A DNA stretch of 39,394 nucleotides, from positions 1 through 39,394 of the forward strand of contig NZ_RFFJ01000032.1 of NCBI RefSeq assembly GCF_003696235.1, given 5' to 3'. Shown here piece by piece: positions 7,813 through 15,655 of the stretch. The notes below the pieces were generated by a model. It ran no database searches. It was not told the DNA's origin and was given only the letters and a program-made list of their open reading frames with translations. This DNA comes from Streptomyces triticirhizae. GTDB taxonomy: Bacteria; Actinomycetota; Actinomycetes; Streptomycetales; Streptomycetaceae. Position 1 is the stretch's first letter. Each line of letters begins with the position of its first letter. The position numbers and the translations under genes were made by a program.

Positions 7813-8667
7813 TCAGCGGGTGTGGGCGCGGTAGCGGGCGACCGTCTCGGCCAGCACGCCGATCCCCTCGCGGGCCCACAGCCCCTCGTTGAACAGCTCG
7901 ACCTCGACGGGTCCGGTGTACCCGGCCGCGCGGACGGCCCGGTCGAACCAGCGGAAGTCGACGGCGCCGTCGCCCAGTTGGCCCCGCCCGTTGAGCACCC
8001 CTTCGGGCAGCGGGGTGGTCCAGTCGGCGAGCTGGAAGCAGTGGATGCGGCCCTCGGCCCCGGCCCTGGCGATGCCGGCGGCCAGCTGGTCGTCCCACCA
8101 CAGGTGGTAGGTGTCGATCACCACCCCGACCCGCTCGGCCGGGAAGCGCCCGGCCAGGTCGAGGGCCTGGGCGAGGGTGGAGACCACGCAGCGGTCGGCC
8201 GCGTACATCGGGTGCAGCGGCTCGATCGCCAGCCGCACCCCGCGTTCCGCCGCGTAGGGCGCCAGCTCGGCCAGCGCTTCGGCGATCCGTTCCCGCGCGC
8301 CGAACAGGTCCCTGCTGCCGGGCGGCAGGCCGCCCGAGACCAGCACCAGCGTGTCGGTGCCGAGCGTGGCGGCCTCGTCGATGGCGGCGCGGTTGTCGTC
8401 GAGCGCGGCGGCCCGTTCGGCCGGGCGCTCGGCGGTGAAGAAGCCGCCCCGGCACAGCGAGGTCACCGTGAGGCCGGCGTCCCGCACCAGCCGGGCGGTG
8501 GCGGTCAGCCCGTAGGTGGCCACCGGCTCCCGCCACAGCCCGACGCCCGGCACGCCCTGCTCGGTCAGCCCCTTGACCAGCTCGGGCAGCGTCAGCTGGC
8601 GCACGGTCATCTGGTTGATCGAGAAGCCGGTCAGGTCGTCGGCGCCCTGGGTGCCTTCCTGAGTCAT
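7813..8667 (-). CDS. Sugar phosphate isomerase/epimerase family protein (TIM barrel)
   Basis: 284 residues from ATG at 8667, with GGGAG 7 bases upstream. It belongs to the xylose-isomerase-like TIM-barrel family (PF01261). Metal-ligand candidates are the Glu in LAIEPLHPMYAADR, the Asp in VIDTYHLWWDD, the His in RIHCFQLADW and the Glu in VEVELFNEGLW. Members isomerise or epimerise sugars and keto-sugars in inositol- and sugar-acid pathways. It is the last gene of the operon that starts with the dehydrogenase at 11146 and includes the DUF993 gene, and it is probably repressed by the divergent LacI protein. The exact substrate is unknown. Confidence 0.9.
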   Translation of the reverse strand: MTQEGTQGADDLTGFSINQMTVRQLTLPELVKGLTEQGVPGVGLWREPVATYGLTATARLVRDAGLTVTSLCRGGFFTAERPAERAAALDDNRAAIDEAATLGTDTLVLVSGGLPPGSRDLFGARERIAEALAELAPYAAERGVRLAIEPLHPMYAADRCVVSTLAQALDLAGRFPAERVGVVIDTYHLWWDDQLAAGIARAGAEGRIHCFQLADWTTPLPEGVLNGRGQLGDGAVDFRWFDRAVRAAGYTGPVEVELFNEGLWAREGIGVLAETVARYRAHTR

Positions 8668-8681
8668 GCGGTCACTCCCAT

Positions 8682-8703
8682 CTGGTCCACTCCGTGCATG
8701 GCC
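8682..8703. repeat. Direct repeat, copy 1 (intergenic)
   Basis: CTGGTCCACTCCGTGCATGG continues to 8703 and matches 8744-8765 at 21 of 22 positions. The second copy encodes the C-terminus of the DUF993 protein. The intergenic copy looks like a small duplication of the 3' end of that gene. Confidence 0.85.
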
Positions 8704-8737
8704 GACTCCGTTCCGTTCAGGTCGGGGTCCGCTCCGG

Positions 8738-9895
8738 TCACGGCTGGTCCACTCCGTGCACGGCCAGCAGCCGGGCCATCCGGTCGCGGGCGCGCTCCGG
8801 GTCGGGGAACAGGCCGAGCCCGTCGGCCAGTTCGTAGGCGCGGGCGAGGTGCGGCAGCGAACGGGCCGACTGGAGGCCGCCGACCATGGTGAAGTGGTCC
8901 TGGTGACCGGCCAGCCAGGCGAGGAACACGACGCCCGTCTTGTAGTAGCGGGTCGGCGCCCGGAAGAGGTGGCGGGAGAGCGGGACGGTCGGGTCCAGCA
9001 GCTTCCTGAAGCCCGCTGGGTCGTCCGCGTCCAGCGTCCGCACCGCCTCGGCCGCCAGCGGGCCCAGCGGGTCGAAGATCCCCAACAGGGCGTCGCTGTA
9101 CCCCTGTTCGTCGCCGGCGATCAGCTCCGGGTAGTGGAAGTCGTCGCCCGTGTAGCAGCGCACGCCCGCCGGCAGGCGCCGGCGCAACGCGACCTCGCGC
9201 CCGGCGTCCAGCAGCGAGACCTTCACCCCGTCCACCCGGTCGGCGTTGGCCTCGATGATGGCCAGGAACGTGTCGGTGGCCCGGTCCAGGTCCCCCGAAC
9301 CCCAGTAGCCCTCAAGCGCCGGGTCGAACATCGGCCCGAGCCAGTGCAGGATCACCGGCTCCGCCGACTGCCGCAGCAGCGCGCCGTAGACCTCCAGGTA
9401 GTCCTCGGGCCCGGCGGCCGTGGCCGCCAACGCCCGGGAGGCCATCAGGATCGGCCGCGCCCCGGTCTCCTCGACCACCGCCAGCTGCTCCTCGTAGGCG
9501 GCCCGCACCTCGGCCAGCGTGGCGGGACCGGCCAGCTGGTCGGTGCCCACGCCGCAGGCGACCATCCCGCCGACCGCCTTCGCCTCGGCGCCGGAGCGGC
9601 GGATCAGCTCGGCCGCGCCGGCCCAGTCCAGTCCCATGCCGCGCTGTGCGGTGTCCATGGCCTCAGCGACGCCCAGGCCGTGCGACCAGAGGTGGCGGCG
9701 GAAGGCGAGGGTGGTCTCCCAGTCGACGGCCGCCGGCCCCTCGGGCGTGGTGTCGGCGAACGGGTCGGCCACCACATGGGCGGCCGAGTAGACGACGCGC
9801 GAGCGCAGCGGCGGGCGCCCCGGCGTGAACGTGGCCGGCTCGGCGCGCGGGACATACGCGCGCAACGCGCCGGTGGCGTCGGGCAGTCGGATCAC
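8738..9895 (-). CDS. DUF993 family protein, dihydrodipicolinate-synthase/aldolase-like
   Basis: 385 residues from GTG at 9895, with AAGGAGA about 10 bases upstream. The sequence fits the DUF993 family (PF06187), related to the class I aldolase TIM-barrel superfamily. Recognisable stretches are RVVYSAAHVVADP near the N-terminus, VILHWLGPMFDP and GVKVSLLD in the middle (the Lys is a candidate Schiff-base residue) and YYKTGVVFLAWLAGHQ near the C-terminus. The reaction is not established; the operon suggests cleavage of a keto-acid or sugar intermediate after oxidation by the dehydrogenase and isomerisation. The last codons are covered by a short direct repeat also found 62 bp downstream. Confidence 0.88.
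   Translation of the reverse strand: MIRLPDATGALRAYVPRAEPATFTPGRPPLRSRVVYSAAHVVADPFADTTPEGPAAVDWETTLAFRRHLWSHGLGVAEAMDTAQRGMGLDWAGAAELIRRSGAEAKAVGGMVACGVGTDQLAGPATLAEVRAAYEEQLAVVEETGARPILMASRALAATAAGPEDYLEVYGALLRQSAEPVILHWLGPMFDPALEGYWGSGDLDRATDTFLAIIEANADRVDGVKVSLLDAGREVALRRRLPAGVRCYTGDDFHYPELIAGDEQGYSDALLGIFDPLGPLAAEAVRTLDADDPAGFRKLLDPTVPLSRHLFRAPTRYYKTGVVFLAWLAGHQDHFTMVGGLQSARSLPHLARAYELADGLGLFPDPERARDRMARLLAVHGVDQP
8744..8765. repeat. Direct repeat, copy 2 (3' end of the DUF993 gene)
   Basis: Second copy of the 22-bp repeat at 8682-8703, differing at one base (C for T). It encodes the final AVHGVDQ of the DUF993 protein. Confidence 0.85.
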
Positions 9896-9970
9896 GGCGG
9901 TCGGATCTCCTTCGGGAGCTGATGCGGGAACGGGGGCTGCGGTCGCGCCGCATACGGGCTCGGCCCGGGC

Positions 9971-11146
9971 CTACAGGCTCAGCTCGGGCACCGCGACCCG
10001 CCGGCCCTCGGCCGAGGAGAGCAGGCCCAACTCGGCCAGCTGCACGCCGCGCGCGCCCGCCAACAGGTCCCAGCCGTACGGCTCGTCGGCCACCAGATGG
10101 CGCAGGAACAGCTCCCACTGGGCCTTGAACCCGTTGTCGAACTCGCCGTTGTCCGGCACCTCCTGCCACTGCTCGCGGAACCGCTCGGTGGCCGGGATGT
10201 CCGGGTTCCACACGGGCTTGGGCGTGGCCGAACGGTGCTGCACCCGGCAGCCGCGCAGCCCGGCGACGGCCGAGCCCTCGGTGCCGTCGACCTGGAACTC
10301 GACCAGCTCCTCGCGGTTGACCCGCACCGCCCAGGAGGAGTTGATCTGCGCCACGATCCCGCCGGCCAGCTGGAAGACACCGTAGGCCGCGTCGTCGGCG
10401 GTCGCCTCGTAGGGCTCGCCGGCCTCGTCCCAGCGGCGCGGAACGTGGGTGGTGGCCAGCGCCTGCACGCTCTCCACCCGGCCGAACAGCTCGTGCAGCA
10501 CATACTCCCAGTGCGGGAACATGTCCACGACGATCCCGCCGCCGTCCTGCGCGCGGTAGTTCCAGGAGGGGCGCTGCGCGGCCTGCCAGTCGCCCTCGAA
10601 GACCCAGTAGCCGAACTCCCCGCGCACCGAGAGGACGCGGCCGAAGAAGCCGCCGTCGATCAGCCGCTTCAGCTTGAGCAGGCCCGGCAGGAAGAGCTTG
10701 TCCTGCACCACCCCGTGCTTGACCCCGGCGTCCCTGGCCTGCCGGGCCAGTGCCAGCGCGCCCTCCAGGCCGGTGGCGGTGGGCTTCTCGGTGTAGATGT
10801 GCTTCCCGGCGGCGATCGCCCTGCTGATCGCCTCCTCCCTGGCGAGGGTCACCTGGGCGTCGAAGTAGACCTCGACGCCCGGGTCGGCGAGCACGGCGTC
10901 GAGGTCGGTGCTGACCGCCTCCGGGTCCAGGCCGTGCCGGACGGCCAACTCCCGCAGCGCGGCGGGGCGTCGGCCGACCAGCAGCGGTTCCGGCCAGATC
11001 ACCGTGCCGTCGCCGAGGGGGACGCCGCCCTGCTCGCGGATGGCGAGGATCGAGCGCACCAGGTGCTGGCGGTACCCCATCCGGCCGGTCACGCCGTTCA
11101 TGGCGATCCGGACGGTTCTGCGCTCGGCGGCCGAGTGCGTCGTCAT
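9971..11146 (-). CDS. Gfo/Idh/MocA family NAD(P)-dependent oxidoreductase
   Basis: 391 residues from ATG at 11146; GGGAGGG lies 8 bases upstream. The N-terminal Rossmann region begins VRIAMNGVTGRMGYRQ, an unusual variant of the GxGxxG loop, and the family signature TEKPTATG follows near residue 122. The C-terminal alpha/beta domain has DGGGIVVDMFPHWEYVL, where the conserved Asp and His lie. These enzymes oxidise or reduce sugar and inositol carbons. It is the first gene of the LacI-controlled operon and reads divergently from the regulator; the 88-bp gap holds a palindromic operator candidate. The insertion between the first strand and the PEPLLVGRRP segment is longer than in canonical members. 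Confidence 0.92.
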   Translation of the reverse strand: MTTHSAAERRTVRIAMNGVTGRMGYRQHLVRSILAIREQGGVPLGDGTVIWPEPLLVGRRPAALRELAVRHGLDPEAVSTDLDAVLADPGVEVYFDAQVTLAREEAISRAIAAGKHIYTEKPTATGLEGALALARQARDAGVKHGVVQDKLFLPGLLKLKRLIDGGFFGRVLSVRGEFGYWVFEGDWQAAQRPSWNYRAQDGGGIVVDMFPHWEYVLHELFGRVESVQALATTHVPRRWDEAGEPYEATADDAAYGVFQLAGGIVAQINSSWAVRVNREELVEFQVDGTEGSAVAGLRGCRVQHRSATPKPVWNPDIPATERFREQWQEVPDNGEFDNGFKAQWELFLRHLVADEPYGWDLLAGARGVQLAELGLLSSAEGRRVAVPELSL

Positions 11147-11165
11147 GTTGCTTGCCCTCCCGGGA

Positions 11166-11181
11166 CGGTAAGCGCTTTCTA
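11166..11181. promoter_or_regulatory. Candidate LacI-family operator
   Basis: AAGCGCTT (11170-11177) is a perfect 8-bp palindrome with the central CG typical of LacI/GalR operators, inside CGGTAAGCGCTTTCTA. It lies between the divergent dehydrogenase and lacI-like genes, 24 bases upstream of the dehydrogenase start. Repression of both genes by the adjacent regulator is inferred. Confidence 0.7.
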
Positions 11182-11234
11182 CTGGGGGAGAAGCTAACCT
11201 CTTCGCAGCGGGCTAGGCAAGTGGGAGCAGAGGC

Positions 11235-12287
11235 ATGGCAGTGACGCTGGCGGACGTTGCGGTCCGTGCGGGGGTGTCCGCGGCGACGGTCTCGCGGGTG
11301 CTGAACGGGAACTACCCGGTGGCCGGCGCCACCAGGAACCGCGTGCTGCGGGCCGTCGAGGAGCTGGAGTACGTCGTCAACGGCCCGGCCAGCGCCCTGG
11401 CCGCCGCGACATCCGACCTGGTGGGCGTGCTGGTCAACGACATCGCCGACCCCTTCTTCGGGATCATGGCCGGCGCGGTCCAGTCCGAGATCGGCGAGCC
11501 GACCGCCGAACGCGGCGGGCCCAAGCTCGCCGTGGTGTGCAACACCGGCGGCTCCCCCGAGCGCGAACTCACCTTCCTCACCCTGCTCCAGCGCCAACGC
11601 GCCGCCGCCGTGGTGCTCACCGGGGGCGCGCTGGAGGACGACGCGCACCGGGTCGCGCTGACCGGCCGGCTGGGCCGGCTGGAGTCCGCCGGCGCGCGGG
11701 TGGTGCTCTGCGGCCGGCCGCCGCTGGCCGACACCGACTTCCCGGCCGTGACCTTCGACAACCGCGAGGGCGCGCGGCGGATCACCGAGCACCTGCTGAC
11801 GCTGGGGCACCGCCGGCTGGGCTATCTCGCCGGGCCGCAGGCCCGCACCACCACGCGGCACCGGCTGGAGGGCCACCGGGCCGCGCTGGCCGCCGCCGGG
11901 CTGGCGGGGGACGCCGCCCGGCTGACCGTGCGGGGCGACTACGGGCGCTCGGCCGGCTATGCGGGCGCGGTGGAACTGCTCGCCCGCGAGCCGGAGTTGA
12001 CCGCCATCGTGGCGGCCAACGACACCGTCGCGCTGGGCGCCTGCGCCGCGCTGCGGGACCGGGGTGTGCGCATCCCGGAGGACGTGTCGGTCACCGGCTT
12101 CGACGACCTGCCGTTCGCGGTGGACGCGACGCCGGCGCTGACGACGGTGCGGCTGCCGCTGCACGAGGCCGGGGTGCGGGCCGGGAAGCTGGCCCTGGGC
12201 CGCGAGGAGCCGCCGGCGGACGGGGTCGTGACCTGCGGCGGCGAGCTGATGGTGCGCGACTCGACGGCCCCGCCGAGGGACGCCTGA
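11235..12287 (+). CDS. LacI/GalR family transcriptional repressor
   Basis: 350 residues from ATG at 11235, with a purine-rich binding site (GGGAGCAGAGG) upstream. The N-terminus VTLADVAVRAGVSAATVSRV is the standard LacI helix-turn-helix, followed by the hinge helix (PASALAAATSD) and a periplasmic-binding-protein-like sensor domain (VGVLVNDIADPFFG through SVTGFDDLPFAVDATPALTTVR). Family members bind a sugar or sugar derivative and leave the operator. It reads away from the dehydrogenase-DUF993-isomerase operon, and the palindrome between them is the probable binding site. The inducer cannot be deduced. Confidence 0.95.
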   Translation: MAVTLADVAVRAGVSAATVSRVLNGNYPVAGATRNRVLRAVEELEYVVNGPASALAAATSDLVGVLVNDIADPFFGIMAGAVQSEIGEPTAERGGPKLAVVCNTGGSPERELTFLTLLQRQRAAAVVLTGGALEDDAHRVALTGRLGRLESAGARVVLCGRPPLADTDFPAVTFDNREGARRITEHLLTLGHRRLGYLAGPQARTTTRHRLEGHRAALAAAGLAGDAARLTVRGDYGRSAGYAGAVELLAREPELTAIVAANDTVALGACAALRDRGVRIPEDVSVTGFDDLPFAVDATPALTTVRLPLHEAGVRAGKLALGREEPPADGVVTCGGELMVRDSTAPPRDA

Positions 12288-12309
12288 CCGGGGGCCCGGC
12301 CGGCCGGCG

Positions 12310-12666
12310 GTGCCGATGGGGCCCGCGGTGGAAGGGGCTTTGTGCGGCGGTGCGTTCGGCTGGCGGACCGGGACGTTGGACGCCTTACCCGATGCCCAAC
12401 GGGTCGATTCCCTCGACCGCTTGCTCGCCGAGCGCGCCTGCGGGCGGCTGCTGGCGGACCCGGTCGTCCACACGCCCGAGACCGCCAGCGTCACCAGCTG
12501 TCTGGCGACCTTCCGGGTCGACGGCCACCGGGGCGAACCGCTGCCGGCCGGCCCGCCGGTGCGAGTCGGGCACCACGAGGACCGCTTCCAACGGCGCGAC
12601 GGCCGCTGGCCGTTGGCCCACCGCACGCCGCACCTGGCCTTCGGCGTGGCGACACCGCGAGCGTAG
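12310..12666 (+). CDS. Short hypothetical protein, possible SnoaL-like remnant
   Basis: GTG at 12310 opens 118 codons just after the LacI stop. The C-terminal half, from ASVTSCLATFRVDG to HHEDRFQRRDGRWPLAHRTP, resembles the second half of SnoaL/NTF2-like folds (strand, loop, then a D-R-F-x-R-x-D-G-x-W pattern). The N-terminal half is not recognisable and lacks the usual first helices, so the gene may be a decayed fragment. Codon use is GC-rich at third positions but not strikingly so. No good ribosome binding site is visible. Function unknown; a truncated SnoaL-like protein is a tentative reading. Confidence 0.42.
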   Translation: MPMGPAVEGALCGGAFGWRTGTLDALPDAQRVDSLDRLLAERACGRLLADPVVHTPETASVTSCLATFRVDGHRGEPLPAGPPVRVGHHEDRFQRRDGRWPLAHRTPHLAFGVATPRA

Positions 12667-12761
12667 GCGCCGGGGCGCTCGCGCGCCCGCCGCGCGGGGG
12701 TGGATCTGGGCGCCTCGTGAGTCACTTCACCCCGCGATCGCCGATCCGATAGGTTCACCCC

Positions 12762-13988
12762 ATGCCTGGCCGCCTGTTGGAACTGCACGTCGAGAATTTC
12801 CGTAGCCTGCGGAACGTCACCATTCCGCTCGGTCCACTCACTGTCCTGGTAGGTCCGAACGGGGCCGGGAAATCCAATGTTCTCAAGGTTTTCGACTTCC
12901 TCGCCGCGATGATTCGGACCGATCTGCGGCCTGCGCTCGAAGAGCACGGCGGATTTGACGAGGTTGGTTTCTGGGGGGGGGGAGAACGGCCTCCCACCTC
13001 GATGGTTATTCACCTCAAGGCCAACTGGACCACGCACGCGAGCCCCAAGGCCCCCGACGAGTACTCGTTGACCATTCGGCGACGATCGAACCCCAACCGG
13101 GACGGTGCTTACACCCTGTCGCGTCAAGAGAGCTTCCAGTTCAAGCGAACGCGGGGCCGGGGGCGGCGTATCACGATTTCCGGTAATGAGGCGAGGGTCG
13201 TCGACGCGGGGACCGGTGGTGGTGCGGATGGCAGCAGTTTCGGAATCCAGCCGCTGAGTAGCGGGCTTTCCACCCTTCCTCGGCTCGGCCGCTCCGACGG
13301 TGGTGAAGAGGTCGCGAGAGTGGCGGATCGTCTGTCGTCCTTCAGGGTTTTCGACGTGGATGTCGCGGCGGCTCGTCAGCCCACCCGTGCACGCTCTGTC
13401 CGCGCGGACCACCTGGATGCGCGGGCGGAGAATCTGGCGGTCTTTCTCGTGCGGCTGAGCGCTGACGAGGAGCGGTGGAAAGATCTCACGAGCGACGCTC
13501 GGCGCATTCTTCCCTCCTTGCGGAGCATCGAGTTCGAGCAGGTCGGCGGCCACGCCGAGAGGCTGGCCGTGGTGCTGCACGAACGGGGACTGCGTCGCAC
13601 CACGCCGCTCGCCGACGCCTCGTTCGGCACGGTGCGGCTCCTGGGCCTCCTGGCCATGCTCTACGATCCGCATCCGCCGGCGCTCACCTGCGTCGAGGAG
13701 ATTGACCACGGTCTTCACCCGCAGGCCCTCGAACTGATCGTGGAGCGCCTCCGTGAGGCGTCCGAACGGACACAGTTGATCGTGGCGACCCACTCACCCG
13801 CGCTCGTTGATCGACTGGTTCCCGAGGAGTTCGTCGTCTGCGAACGAGACGAGTCCGGGGCGTCGATCATCCCCGCTCTGTCGAAGGACCGGATCGAGGA
13901 GGTCGCGGCGGAGAGTGGCGACGAGCCACTGGGCGAACTCTGGTTCTCGGGGGTGTTGGGTGGGGACCTGACGGAGGACGACCTGTGA
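12762..13988 (+). CDS. AAA ATPase of the RloA/PARIS AriA-like type, putative defence ATPase
   Basis: 408 residues. ATG at 12762 follows TAGGTT (12750-12755) by 6 bases, so the mRNA is probably leaderless. The N-terminus is of the SMC/OLD type, LLELHVENFRSLRNV, with Walker A GPNGAGKSN at 31-39. The C-terminal half has CVEEIDHGLHPQALELI near 310 (Walker B) and LIVATHSPALVDRL near 340, as in AAA_21/AAA_15 ATPases. These pair with TOPRIM-like partners in phage defence (PARIS, Rlo, OLD-like systems), and here GTG of the next gene overlaps the stop (GTGA). GC content is clearly lower than the neighbours, suggesting transfer. A run of ten G at 12973-12982 lies in the coding region. The defence role is inferred. 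Confidence 0.85.
   Translation: MPGRLLELHVENFRSLRNVTIPLGPLTVLVGPNGAGKSNVLKVFDFLAAMIRTDLRPALEEHGGFDEVGFWGGGERPPTSMVIHLKANWTTHASPKAPDEYSLTIRRRSNPNRDGAYTLSRQESFQFKRTRGRGRRITISGNEARVVDAGTGGGADGSSFGIQPLSSGLSTLPRLGRSDGGEEVARVADRLSSFRVFDVDVAAARQPTRARSVRADHLDARAENLAVFLVRLSADEERWKDLTSDARRILPSLRSIEFEQVGGHAERLAVVLHERGLRRTTPLADASFGTVRLLGLLAMLYDPHPPALTCVEEIDHGLHPQALELIVERLREASERTQLIVATHSPALVDRLVPEEFVVCERDESGASIIPALSKDRIEEVAAESGDEPLGELWFSGVLGGDLTEDDL
12973..12982. repeat. Homopolymer run of ten G inside the ATPase gene
   Basis: Ten consecutive G encode Trp-Gly-Gly-Gly near residue 72 of the ATPase. The frame stays open in this copy, but loss or gain of one G would truncate the protein after about 75 residues. 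Such runs are slippage hotspots. Confidence 0.9.
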
Positions 13989-14651
13989 GTCGCGGGCGAA
14001 ACAGGAGAACATCGAGGAAGAGCGCGATCGTCGTCATCGCGGGCGAAAGCTCCAATGACCGCCGGATGTTGGCGGCCTTCATCAGGGCAGCGCATCCGCG
14101 GCTGGCCGAGGCGGTCACGTTGACCGAGATCACGGACCAGGTGAGGCTGCGCAGGAAGACGGGCCCCGACCTGACCAGAGCTGTGGGGACGCTGGTGAGG
14201 AAGGCATTCGGTAAGGCCAGGCTCAAGGAGGGGGGTCCTCGCCGGGATCGTCATCCACGAGGACATGGACGACTGCGTAGGTCCGGCGTACGACTCCGTG
14301 CGGCGTGCGGTTTCATCGGTTCTCGCCAGAGAGAGCGACGGGGCGGAGACCGTGTACGCGTTGGCGGCCGCGGAGTCCGAGGCGTGGCTGCTCCTCTTCC
14401 CCGACGCCTTCCCGCTCCACCGGCCCTCGTGGCGCATTCCCCGGCAACTCCAGGGCAAGGACACCGGGCGTCGTAAGAATCCGAAGGAGGAACTCGGGTC
14501 CGTTCTGGCCAACCCCTCCTTCAGGGAGAGCGACGGGCCCGAGATCCTTGCTCGGGGCCTGGCCAACGGGCTGCTGGACAAGCCGAACGGGTCCAACCGT
14601 TCGTACAGCGAGTTCGTCGGTGACCTCACGCGCTGGAGGGTTCCGAGCTGA
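13985..14651 (+). pseudogene. TOPRIM/DUF4276-like partner of the ATPase, frameshifted
   Basis: GTG at 13985 overlaps the ATPase stop. The first frame reads to FGKARLKEG near 14230, then loses its meaning; the frame one base later continues as LAGIVIHEDMDDC to TGA at 14651. Removing one G from the six-G run at 14230-14235 joins both parts into about 221 residues. The restored protein has IAGESSNDRRMLAAFI near the N-terminus, the acidic HEDMDD in the middle and AAAESEAWLLLFPDAF, a pattern like TOPRIM/DUF4276/RloB-type proteins that pair with AAA ATPases. It may be a true null allele, a phase-off state or a sequencing error in the homopolymer. A programmed +1 shift is less likely. Confidence 0.7.
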
Positions 14652-14737
14652 ACGCCACGGCGCTCGCGCGCATGGTGCGCGGCGCCGCGCGGTGTGCTCC
14701 CGCCCCCGCCGCGCGCGGCGCGCTCGCGCCCTCGGCG

Positions 14738-15655
14738 TCAGTCGTCCGAGGAGATCGCCCCCGTGCCCAGGACCGTCAGTTGGACGCGGTCCAGGCCCGC
14801 GTCCTGGAGGCAGCCGATCAGGCGGTGGCGGTCGTGGTCGCTGAGCGACGGGTGGACCGTCGCCGCGTACAGGCGGGTGTCGAGGGTCGCCATCCCGGCC
14901 TGGGACAGCGGGATCGCGGTCGCGTCCCGGCAGCGTTCCCAGAGCTGGTGGGCGGCGAGGTCGGCGCGCTCGTCGGGAACGTTCTTGGCGGTCACCGTGA
15001 AGAGCACCGAGGTCGCGGTCTCGGTGCCGCGTTCCGGCGGTCGGGTCTCGGTCAGCTCCGCGAGCACCGCGTAGAGGCCCAGGCACAGCAGCAGCGCGAC
15101 GCCCGCCGCCGTCGGCGCGCGCCAGCGCGGCGGGCCGAGCGGCGGCTGTGCGGACAGATCGGCCGCGACGCTGCCGAGCGCCCCGCCGGTCGGCGCGGAC
15201 AGCGGCACCAGCCGGCCGGCGAGCCGACGGCGGCCCAACGGCCTGGTGGTGGCGCGGGCGATCCGTTCCACCGCCCAGGCCAGCCCCGAGAGCGCGGCGC
15301 CGGCCGCCATCAGCACCGGGACAAAGACATGGGTGTGGCCCTCCTCCAGCCAGCTGAACCGGGACTCGGCGCGCCGCGTCGACTCCCGTTCCGAGGCACG
15401 CTCCCGTTCGCCGGCGCGCAGCAGGGCGAGGATCTCCTCGTGGCGGCGGTCGTTCTCGCGGGCCTGCCGCTCCAGCCGCCCGAGCCGGTCCAGGGTGGCG
15501 AAGCCGAGCAGCAGCACCTCGATCACCAGCAGCAACACCCCGCACAGCAGCGTGCGTTGCCACTGCCAGCGGTAGAGGTAGACGACCAGGTAGCCGGCGG
15601 CGCCCAGCGCGGCCACCCCGCCGAACAGGTAGGCCGCCATCCTCGCCGATCTCAT
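14738..15655 (-). CDS. Membrane protein of unknown function
   Basis: 305 residues from ATG at 15655, with GGAGG 7 bases upstream; the start overlaps the stop of the PEP-synthase-like gene as ATGA. The N-terminus has two hydrophobic helices (about 7-28 and 36-56), then a charged segment rich in Glu and Arg (60-105) that may be coiled coil, a third helix (VFVPVLMAAGAALSGLAW, about 115-135) and a fourth (GVALLLCLGLYAVLAEL, about 195-215), followed by a soluble C-terminal domain. I do not recognise the family. Tight coupling to the upstream gene suggests a shared task at the membrane. Confidence 0.8.
   Translation of the reverse strand: MRSARMAAYLFGGVAALGAAGYLVVYLYRWQWQRTLLCGVLLLVIEVLLLGFATLDRLGRLERQARENDRRHEEILALLRAGERERASERESTRRAESRFSWLEEGHTHVFVPVLMAAGAALSGLAWAVERIARATTRPLGRRRLAGRLVPLSAPTGGALGSVAADLSAQPPLGPPRWRAPTAAGVALLLCLGLYAVLAELTETRPPERGTETATSVLFTVTAKNVPDERADLAAHQLWERCRDATAIPLSQAGMATLDTRLYAATVHPSLSDHDRHRLIGCLQDAGLDRVQLTVLGTGAISSDD

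Noticed and set aside
9663..13793. 1376-residue minus-strand ORF over the LacI and ATPase genes
   Set aside because: It crosses four well-supported genes, including two on the opposite strand, and shows no domain of its own; it is an effect of high GC.
12762..14651. Programmed +1 frameshift between the two parts of the TOPRIM-like gene
   Set aside because: There is no rare codon or stop at the shift site to promote slippage during translation; an indel in the G run explains it more simply.
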